Notes under the pieces: generated by a model
What the model saw: the letters and a program-made list of their open reading frames with translations, nothing else
Told to the model about the DNA's origin: nothing
Database searches by the model: none
Program-made: the position numbers and the translations under genes
Source: Candidatus Aenigmatarchaeota archaeon
Lineage (GTDB): Archaea > Aenigmatarchaeota > Aenigmatarchaeia > PWEA01 > JACQIF01
Assembly (NCBI GenBank): GCA_016198635.1
Contig: JACQIF010000020.1
Coordinates: 1-5,692, forward strand
Direction of reading: 5' to 3'
Length of the DNA: 5,692 nt
In this document: one piece after another, positions 1-4,192 of the stretch
Position numbering within the stretch: the first letter of the stretch is position 1
Layout: the number at the start of each line of letters is the position of its first letter

Positions 1-90
1 CATCACGGCCGTATCGCGCGGTGCTATTTCGAAAGCCTCGAGCATGTCGCGGAACGCATCATGGACGTCAAACCCTATCTTCTCGAACGC
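1..90 (-). other. In-frame continuation of aIF2 alpha beyond the TAG, cut by the window edge
   Basis: The 30 codons after the TAG, in the same frame, read AFEKIGFDVHDAF, then RDMLEAFEIAPRDTAVM. This matches what normally follows the KKL-TL-E segment in aIF2-alpha, where family members recalled from memory have forms like TLEEAYxEVGWKLEDEFGxxYxAFE. No Shine-Dalgarno site precedes the internal ATG codons, so an independent second gene is unlikely. The C-terminal alpha-beta domain, which contacts the gamma subunit, would lie beyond the left edge. This could be read-through sequence, the remnant of a broken gene, or intact sequence with a one-base error at the TAG. Confidence 0.75.
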
Positions 91-447
91 CTATTCTAGA
101 GTGAGCTTCTTCTTCTCCGCTATCTTCTCCAGAAGCTTCTCGCCTTTCTGGTCGCGCTTCCACTGCTGCAGCCGGCGGTTTTTCGTGCTGTCAGAGACGC
201 GCTTGATGCTTAGAGCGACGTGGCCTTTGGATGTGTCTACGTCCATGACGACGCAGACGACCTTGCCGCCTTCTCGTACGTGCTCCCGTATGTCGCGGAC
301 CCACTTGCGCGCGACCTCGGAAACGTGGACCATTCCCTCGCACGGGTATTCGTCCAGGCGCACGAACGCCGAGTAGGGGTTGACAGTCTTGACAGTGCCT
401 ATAACGATTTCATTCACTTCTGGGAAACGGTTGCGGCGATGGACCAT
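91..447 (-). CDS. aIF2 alpha subunit, N-terminal part (S1 domain), ending at an in-frame TAG
   Basis: Alpha subunit of the archaeal initiation factor aIF2, which with the beta and gamma subunits brings initiator Met-tRNA to the small ribosomal subunit in the cytoplasm. The ATG at 447 opens an S1/OB-fold domain (residues about 10-85: EIVIGTVKTVNPYSAFVRL, EGMVHVSEV, KGHVALSIKRVS), then the start of the helical domain (QQWKRDQKGEKLLEKIAEKK, about 95-114). The frame stops at TAG (91-93) after 118 residues, whereas the family has about 260-280. Translation past the TAG continues the helical domain without a frameshift (see 1-90), so this is an interrupted gene, not a short protein. The frame is open upstream to 561, but 447 is chosen because homology begins there and a TATA box lies about 32 nt before it. 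There is no Shine-Dalgarno site, which fits a nearly leaderless transcript. Identity is confident; whether full-length protein is made is unknown. Confidence 0.88.
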   Translation of the reverse strand: MVHRRNRFPEVNEIVIGTVKTVNPYSAFVRLDEYPCEGMVHVSEVARKWVRDIREHVREGGKVVCVVMDVDTSKGHVALSIKRVSDSTKNRRLQQWKRDQKGEKLLEKIAEKKKLTLE

Positions 448-474
448 TGTATCACAGAGAAACCTAGGACGCAA

Positions 475-484
475 CATATAAATA
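475..484. promoter_or_regulatory. Shared divergent TATA box for aIF2 alpha and the Nudix gene
   Basis: The segment reads CATATAAATA on plus and TATTTATATG on minus, so both strands resemble the archaeal TATA consensus. Its centre (about 479.5) is 26 nt before the GTG at 506, the distance expected for a leaderless plus-strand transcript. It is about 32 nt before the ATG at 447, which would leave a leader of about 6 nt. Neither start has a Shine-Dalgarno site, which supports this reading. This is inferred from spacing only. Confidence 0.6.
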
Positions 485-505
485 ACGCACAAGAAAGATA
501 CGATT

Positions 506-1003
506 GTGACAGAACGGAAAGTAATCGTCGTGGATGAGAAGGACAGTCCGATAGGAACCAAACGCTGGCAAGAACTCAGCGCAAAAGATATCTACAGGGC
601 GTCTGCCCTCTGGATTACGAACAGTAATGGAGACATTCTTCTGGCACGCAGGGCATTCACAAAAAAACATGATCCTGGGAAGTGGGGGCCTGCTGTTGCA
701 GGAACAGTAGAAGAAGGAGAGACGTACGAGTCAAACATAATCAAGGAAGCAGAAGAGGAACTGGGCCTAAAAAACATAAACCCGGCAACTGGTCCCAATG
801 AGCGCACTTTCGGCAGCACATATACGCACTTTACACAGTGGTTTACGCTTGTGGTGCCGTCGTCACAAGAGTTTGTGGTACAGAAAGAAGAGGTGGCCGA
901 GATAAGATGGTTTAGTAAGAAAGAACTGCTGCAGGCTATAGAAGAGGAAACCCACGAGTTTATTCCCAATATGAAGAGATGGGCCGATTCGTTTTGTAAA
1001 TAG
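506..1003 (+). CDS. Nudix hydrolase, IDI/YfcD-like
   Basis: A 165-residue Nudix-fold protein, the usual length for a single-domain member. The Nudix box spans residues 66-88 (GTVEEGETYESN, then IIKEAEEELGL) and fits G-x5-E-x7-REUxEExGU except that the Arg is Lys80. The metal-binding glutamates of the REUxEE core are present. The N-terminus (VIVVDEKDSPIGTKRWQELSAKDIYRASALW) resembles the isopentenyl-diphosphate isomerase/YfcD branch, but substrate cannot be assigned; hydrolysis of a nucleoside- or prenyl-type diphosphate is the family-level expectation. The GTG start is chosen for its position 26 nt after a TATA box; no Shine-Dalgarno site is seen. The gene ends with TAG one base from the opposing rps27e stop. 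It lies opposite in direction within the ribosomal gene set, and many A-rich codons (AAA, GAA, ATA) contrast with the GC-richer neighbours, suggesting later insertion or transfer. Confidence 0.88.
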   Translation: MTERKVIVVDEKDSPIGTKRWQELSAKDIYRASALWITNSNGDILLARRAFTKKHDPGKWGPAVAGTVEEGETYESNIIKEAEEELGLKNINPATGPNERTFGSTYTHFTQWFTLVVPSSQEFVVQKEEVAEIRWFSKKELLQAIEEETHEFIPNMKRWADSFCK

Positions 1004-1004
1004 T

Positions 1005-1193
1005 CTACTCCAACAAACTCTTTATCTTCGCCTTGAAGTCGGCGATGCCGCCACTGCTCGTCGCTAGCGTTTCGCCGCAGACTAGGCATTTCAAATCGCG
1101 CGAGGGCTTCGAAAAGACTACCTGTTCGTTCTTGCACTTCGTGCACTCAACCTCGACGAATTTGCTGCTCGTGGTTCGTTTTTTGATTGGCAT
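1005..1193 (-). CDS. rps27e: 30S ribosomal protein S27e
   Basis: Small zinc-finger protein of the small ribosomal subunit. The 62 residues carry one C-x2-C ... C-x2-C zinc site: Cys17 and Cys20 (ECTKCKNEQ), then Cys36 and Cys39 (LKCLVCGE). These are followed by the typical LATSSGGIADFKAKI segment and a short tail ending LLE. The length matches archaeal S27e (about 60-65). The ATG at 1193 follows the rpl44e TAG by two bases and has GGGTGA (1205-1200) six bases upstream, inside the rpl44e coding end, so the pair is probably translationally coupled and co-transcribed. It stops with TAG, one base from the convergent Nudix stop. Confidence 0.95.
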   Translation of the reverse strand: MPIKKRTTSSKFVEVECTKCKNEQVVFSKPSRDLKCLVCGETLATSSGGIADFKAKIKSLLE

Positions 1194-1195
1194 GG

Positions 1196-1489
1196 CTATT
1201 CACCCTTCCCGATTTCGTACTTCTTCGCGCGGAATCCAACGCCTATGATGTTCTCCTTTTTGCAAACCGAACAGGCGAAGCGGATGTCCACAGCACGCGT
1301 CGGTTTTTCCCGTCCTTTCGGGTAGGGGCGCGGGAACGAGCCGTAGCCCTTCATCTTGCGGAGCATGCGTCGCTGGTCGACTGCGAGCGTGCGGCGGTTC
1401 GATGCGCCCACCTTCTCGCGGCGGACCTTCTGCTCCGTGTGCTTCTTGCAGTGCGGGCAGTACCTGTTCATCTTTTTCGGGACTTCCAT
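1196..1489 (-). CDS. rpl44e: 50S ribosomal protein L44e
   Basis: Large-subunit ribosomal protein located near the E site in archaea and eukaryotes. The 97 residues start MEVPKKMNRYCPHCKKHTEQ and hold a zinc ribbon with Cys11/Cys14 and Cys73/Cys76 (FACSVCKKEN). Between them is the basic family segment (RRTLAVDQRRMLRKMKGYG), and the end is VGFRAKKYEI. Length is normal. The ATG at 1489 is set by homology and by AGGTGA (1501-1496) six bases upstream. It overlaps by one base the TAA of a small upstream ORF (TAATG). The overlapping 99-codon frame at 1200-1499 is a shadow. Three duplicated copies of this start region lie upstream, so expression is probably controlled through that leader. It forms an operon with rps27e. 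Confidence 0.95.
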   Translation of the reverse strand: MEVPKKMNRYCPHCKKHTEQKVRREKVGASNRRTLAVDQRRMLRKMKGYGSFPRPYPKGREKPTRAVDIRFACSVCKKENIIGVGFRAKKYEIGKGE

Positions 1490-1545
1490 TATGCTTCACC
1501 TATTTCTGTAAGGGAAGCTTGGAACATCAGTTCCATGACTTCCAT
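1489..1545 (-). CDS. Small upstream ORF 3 (18 codons), overlapping the rpl44e start
   Basis: Encodes MEVMELMFQASLTEIGEA. GGTGA (1556-1552) lies six bases before the ATG, the same spacing as the real genes here. Its TAA shares a base with the rpl44e ATG (TAATG), a classic coupling arrangement, and the rpl44e Shine-Dalgarno site lies inside it. The first three residues equal those of L44e. It aligns without gaps to small ORF 1 (shared M-x-V-x-E-x2-F-x2-S-L). It may be a leader peptide, a coupling device, or a by-product of duplication. Confidence 0.5.
   Translation of the reverse strand: MEVMELMFQASLTEIGEA
1521..1534 (-). promoter_or_regulatory. Hairpin in repeat unit 1
   Basis: GGAAC-ATCA-GTTCC on the plus strand; the minus-strand RNA would form a five-pair stem with a UGAU loop a few codons into small ORF 3. 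Its core is repeated, with different stem bases, in the next two units. Confidence 0.5.
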
Positions 1546-1561
1546 TGAACCTCACCAATTT

Positions 1562-1606
1562 TCATTTTTGGGAAAGTAAGAAACCATCAGGTTTCTGGAC
1601 TTCCAT
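1562..1606 (-). CDS. Small upstream ORF 2 (14 codons) in the rpl44e leader
   Basis: Encodes MEVQKPDGFLLSQK and ends with TGA. AGGTGA (1618-1613) sits six bases upstream of the ATG and overlaps the TAG of small ORF 1. The ATG stretch TAATGGAAGTC is identical to that of rpl44e. A six-pair hairpin falls just after the start. Translation is inferred from signal spacing alone. Confidence 0.42.
   Translation of the reverse strand: MEVQKPDGFLLSQK
1580..1595 (-). promoter_or_regulatory. Hairpin in repeat unit 2
   Basis: GAAACC-ATCA-GGTTTC on the plus strand; six pairs and the same UGAU loop on the minus-strand RNA. Stem bases differ from unit 1 on both arms, preserving pairing. Confidence 0.5.
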
Positions 1607-1616
1607 TACACTTCAC

Positions 1617-1661
1617 CTATTTCCTCAAGGAAGTACGGAAACATCGTTCCGAGACTACCAT
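1617..1661 (-). CDS. Small upstream ORF 1 (14 codons) in the rpl44e leader
   Basis: Encodes MVVSERCFRTSLRK and ends with TAG, which overlaps the Shine-Dalgarno site of the next small ORF. A weaker GTGA (1670-1667) lies five bases before the ATG. It is the first start codon about 27 nt downstream of the transcript start predicted from the TATA box near 1714. It resembles small ORF 3 at both DNA and peptide level. Confidence 0.38.
   Translation of the reverse strand: MVVSERCFRTSLRK
1636..1651 (-). promoter_or_regulatory. Hairpin in repeat unit 3
   Basis: CGGAA-ACATCG-TTCCG on the plus strand; five pairs with a six-base loop that keeps CATC (GAUG in the minus-strand RNA). On that RNA it is followed by a second small inverted repeat, TTCC-TTGA-GGAA (1632-1621), just before the Shine-Dalgarno site of small ORF 2. 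Confidence 0.45.
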
Positions 1662-1692
1662 TTAAATCACTATTTGCATATTCAGAGAATCC

Positions 1693-1718
1693 TAGCTGCA
1701 GAAATCAGCTATTTATAG
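1693..1718 (-). promoter_or_regulatory. Probable rpl44e-rps27e promoter with adjacent inverted repeat
   Basis: On the minus strand CTATAAATA (1718-1710) is a good TATA box, preceded by GAACC as a possible purine-rich BRE. Transcription would begin near 1688. Between box and start lies a six-pair inverted repeat, TAGCTG-CAGAAAT-CAGCTA (1693-1711), placed where an archaeal repressor could block the polymerase. The operator role is speculative. The TATA box is nearly symmetrical and might also fire on the plus strand. Confidence 0.5.
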
Positions 1719-1723
1719 GTTCT

Positions 1724-1819
1724 TTAGAGGCCTTCATCAGGTTGTGGCTCGGGCTCTGGGCTTGGCTCGGGCTCCCAGTCGTCAGGGTCGTTGTCTATCA
1801 GAGGCATACTGTTCACCAT
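1724..1819 (-). CDS. Small acidic Pro/Glu-rich protein, hypothetical
   Basis: A 31-codon minus-strand ORF, not recognised. It begins MVNSMPLIDNDPDDWEPEP and continues SPEPEPQPDEGL to TAA. The E-P repeats come from the duplicated 11-mer GGCTCGGGCTC (plus 1746-1756 and 1764-1774). The preferred start may be Met5 (ATG at 1807), which has GGTGA five bases upstream. A TATA-like ATTTAAAT (1837-1844) lies upstream on this strand. Codons (CCC, GAG, GAC) fit the GC-richer genes here. It has no membrane segment or cysteines. It could be a real small protein, the leader of the rpl44e operon, or a chance frame in low-complexity DNA. Confidence 0.38.
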   Translation of the reverse strand: MVNSMPLIDNDPDDWEPEPSPEPEPQPDEGL

Positions 1820-1835
1820 ACACACGCTGTCTATC

Positions 1836-1844
1836 TATTTAAAT
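1836..1844. promoter_or_regulatory. Palindromic TATA-like element between STT3 and the small acidic ORF
   Basis: TATTTAAAT contains the perfect palindrome ATTTAAAT, centred at about 1840.5. On the plus strand the predicted transcript start is near 1866, leaving about 11 nt before the STT3 ATG at 1877. On the minus strand it would start near 1814, close to the Met5 start of the acidic ORF. Assignment rests on composition and spacing only. Confidence 0.5.
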
Positions 1845-1876
1845 TCTCCTCGTGTGCACTCTGTCACGGGGTCAGG

Positions 1877-4192
1877 ATGAAACTTAATAGAGCAGGAGCT
1901 TTTGTGCGCGCCCACTGGAAGATCGCTCTCGTGCTGGCGATCGTACTGCTTTCATACCAGATCCGTCTCAGCACCGCGGATATGAAGTACATACAGGCGT
2001 TCGACCCATTCTTCATGTACCGGTACACGGAGTACATAGTTGACAACGGCGTCCTCCCCCAATGGGATGAGCTCTCCTATTATCCACCCGGACGTCCGTT
2101 GAACGCCCCGCCTCTTATGTTCTACCTGACTGCGTATCTCTACAAACTCTTCATAGTCTTTGCTCCAGGAATGACGCTGTTCGTCTTTGCCAAGTATATC
2201 ACAGCCGTATACGGAGCGATGTCAGCGATCCCGGCATATCTGCTGGGGAAGGAGCTCTCGAACAAGGAGGCGGGCGTACTTGCCGCGCTGTTTGTGGGCA
2301 TAAACCCGTCCATTCTTTCGCGCACGATGGCCGGTTTCTACGATACCGATACGATCGTTATATTTTTCTCCTTGTTCACGATGTACCTTTTTATCCGACT
2401 CATCAAACGCGTCCGCCTCACAGACTTAAAGGAGAAGAAACATGCCGCGTGGAGAGAGGTCGTGATGACAGCGACAGGTGTGGCGCTGTTCGCCTTGGCG
2501 TGGGGTCCGGGGGTTTACATCGGCGTCATAGCGATGGGCTCCCTCTTCCTTTATGCGCTTATAACATTCTTCAGGGACAGGAAACGCGGCCTTCAAAAGA
2601 TTTTGAAGGATGAGCTGGCGCAGAGGCTCGCGCCTGCTATTCTCGCTTTCGCGACAGGCCTAACCGTCGTACAGGCTCTCGGATACCCGGCATGGCAGCA
2701 ACTGCAGTTCCTTCTCATATTCGCCAGAGACCCGTCGCAGGTGCTCATCGTGAACATCTCGGTCGCCGAACTCCAACACGCCACTATATTCGCAGGCAGC
2801 ATGCAGGAACTCTTCGCCCGCATATCTGTGGCCGTCCTCTTTACGCTGGCCGGTGCCGTCCTTCTCTTCAAGCGCGACAGGTTGATGGGCTCCCTGCTTA
2901 TCACTTGGACTGCGTTGAGTATGCTGTCGATAACTCAGGGCATACGTTTCCTTCTGGTCTTTGCGCCTGCTGCTGCAGTCGCCGGCGGCGTTGCGCTAGG
3001 CGAGCTATACAGCGATGTGCAGCGCCTCGGGCGTTACGCCATGCCCATTTCACTGGTATTCTTTGCAGTTGCTGTGATAGGCCTGCAGAATCCATTGGCA
3101 GCAACGCTTTTGGCCACACTGACCGCTGTTGTTATAGTCGCGTTCTTCGTCAACAGCAAATTGCTGCCGTTTGCTGTTATCCCTGTATCGTTCCTTTTAG
3201 CTATCCTGAAGAGTTCTGCATGGGGATTCCCCATTGGCTGGAACGTAGTTGTGCACACGGTCGCAATAGGCTTCGCTATCGTCATGCGCGGCAATTCGTC
3301 CGCAGAGATAAGGGATGCCTTGCCAAGGGCGATCGTTGTCGGGACGATGATGATAACCGCTGTAATAGCGATATCACACGCTTCGCAGCTGGCCGGCGCC
3401 ATCGGCGGAGAGTCGATAAGCGGCAACTGGGAGTCAGCGCTGACGTGGCTGCGCGACTCTACGAGCGACGACGCAGTTGTAGGGACGTGGTGGGATCCCG
3501 GTCACCAGCTGGCAGGCTTCTCCGGCAAGCGCGTCATCGCCGATGGCGCACACTGCGCTGACTCCGAGTGCAAGCCCGGTTTGAACACCCGCATAACAGA
3601 CTTGGGTTTCATCTTCGCGACATCTGATGAGGAGGCGGCAGTGCAGCGTTTGCTCAAGTACAGGGGTGACTCAAGCGAGGTATACTGGATTGTCTCTGAC
3701 GACCTGATAGGGAAGTTCCGCTGGCTACAGTACTTCGGCACAGGGTGTGATGGCGTTGGTCAGTACACGGCCGACGGCCAGTCGAGATGCCCTCTTTACT
3801 CACAGCTCAGCGCGCAGAGAGCCTCATACGACCAGAACACGCTGCAGCCTGTGGTGTACTACTACGACAACAACATGCGTGTCGTCTTCAACCAGGACGG
3901 GATACCTATAGTGATCTACGAGAACGACGGGAAAACGTCGACTTTCGCCCGCGAGATTGCCAACGTCAACAACACGCCACAACGCCTTGCCCTGAATACA
4001 GACGCGAACAGCACATTGGTGGGTACCGTATGGGTGCATCCAGACTACTCGTACCTGGTCTACGTGCCTCCCCAGCTGGACAACTCTATGTTCACGCGAA
4101 TGTTCCTGTATGAGGATAAGTTCGAGCATTTCGAGATGGTCTACAAGAACAAAGAGGTAAAAATTTATAAACTTAAACTGGACTCGGTTTAG
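1877..4192 (+). CDS. aglB: STT3/AglB oligosaccharyltransferase, catalytic subunit
   Basis: Membrane enzyme that transfers a lipid-linked glycan to Asn in N-x-S/T sequons on the outer face of the membrane. The 771 residues fit a GT66 member: the first membrane segment at about 14-29, then the first acidic motif with Asp43 (AFDPFFMYRY), the second DxD motif at 156-158 (GFYDTDT), many further membrane segments to about 505, SVAE at 295-298 (the SVSE/TIxE glutamate), and Arg357 in TQGIRFLLVFAP. The soluble domain carries WWDPG at 538-542, where most relatives have WWDYG, and a DK-type segment DDLIGKF (608-614). The C-terminus (MFLYEDKFEHFEMVYKNKEV) is family-like. The frame is open from a TTG at 1742, but the 45 extra residues are not STT3-like and overlap promoter sequence, so ATG 1877 is chosen. 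Only a weak GGGGTC/AGG site precedes it. The TAG stop overlaps the opposing GT2 gene by 20 bp. Confidence 0.93.
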   Translation: MKLNRAGAFVRAHWKIALVLAIVLLSYQIRLSTADMKYIQAFDPFFMYRYTEYIVDNGVLPQWDELSYYPPGRPLNAPPLMFYLTAYLYKLFIVFAPGMTLFVFAKYITAVYGAMSAIPAYLLGKELSNKEAGVLAALFVGINPSILSRTMAGFYDTDTIVIFFSLFTMYLFIRLIKRVRLTDLKEKKHAAWREVVMTATGVALFALAWGPGVYIGVIAMGSLFLYALITFFRDRKRGLQKILKDELAQRLAPAILAFATGLTVVQALGYPAWQQLQFLLIFARDPSQVLIVNISVAELQHATIFAGSMQELFARISVAVLFTLAGAVLLFKRDRLMGSLLITWTALSMLSITQGIRFLLVFAPAAAVAGGVALGELYSDVQRLGRYAMPISLVFFAVAVIGLQNPLAATLLATLTAVVIVAFFVNSKLLPFAVIPVSFLLAILKSSAWGFPIGWNVVVHTVAIGFAIVMRGNSSAEIRDALPRAIVVGTMMITAVIAISHASQLAGAIGGESISGNWESALTWLRDSTSDDAVVGTWWDPGHQLAGFSGKRVIADGAHCADSECKPGLNTRITDLGFIFATSDEEAAVQRLLKYRGDSSEVYWIVSDDLIGKFRWLQYFGTGCDGVGQYTADGQSRCPLYSQLSAQRASYDQNTLQPVVYYYDNNMRVVFNQDGIPIVIYENDGKTSTFAREIANVNNTPQRLALNTDANSTLVGTVWVHPDYSYLVYVPPQLDNSMFTRMFLYEDKFEHFEMVYKNKEVKIYKLKLDSV
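4159..4163 (-). terminator. Weak poly-T terminator candidate after GT2
   Basis: Five A on plus (five T on minus), within an A/T-rich patch 10 bases beyond the GT2 TAA and inside the STT3 coding end. It is the only T-run close to this stop; support is weak. Confidence 0.25.

Larger units (their letters stand above)
1481..1675 (-). repeat. Imperfect tandem repeat of the rpl44e translation-start region
   Basis: Units begin at plus-strand 1481, 1537, 1598 and a degenerate one at 1653, with spacings of 56, 61 and 55 bp. Each opens with GACTTCCATT (GACTACCATT in the last), followed by a CTTCACCTATTT-like stretch. Read on the minus strand, the most alike units share GAAATAGGTGAAG and TAATGGAAGTC. 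The first unit contains the true rpl44e start. Between these blocks each unit carries a short inverted repeat whose arms differ between units but stay complementary. This arose most simply by tandem duplication of the rpl44e start region. Unequal lengths and lack of spacer structure exclude a CRISPR array. Confidence 0.85.

Noticed and set aside
91..93. Genome-wide recoding of TAG as a sense codon
   Set aside because: TAG ends five other genes here, several at exactly the expected protein length, so at most selective read-through could apply.
448..561. 38-residue N-terminal extension of aIF2 alpha
   Set aside because: It lies over the TATA box and the Nudix start and has no similarity to the family; homology begins at the ATG at 447.
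592..1146. 184-codon minus-strand frame across the Nudix and rps27e genes
   Set aside because: It overlaps two well-supported genes in other frames and shows no recognisable domain.
1521..1651. Box C/D-like CUGAUG in the hairpin loops
   Set aside because: C and D boxes would overlap within a single loop, and no paired boxes with a guide spacing are seen, so an sRNA is not supported.
1481..1675. CRISPR-like array
   Set aside because: Units are unequal (55-61 bp), drift along their whole length and contain translation signals; there is no constant repeat with unique spacers.
1742..1876. Upstream extension of STT3 from a TTG (45 extra residues)
   Set aside because: The residues do not resemble STT3, cover the promoter and antisense small ORF, and the ATG at 1877 is followed directly by the expected first membrane segment.
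2692..3561. 289-codon plus-strand frame inside STT3
   Set aside because: Arg/Cys-rich shadow of the STT3 frame without any domain.
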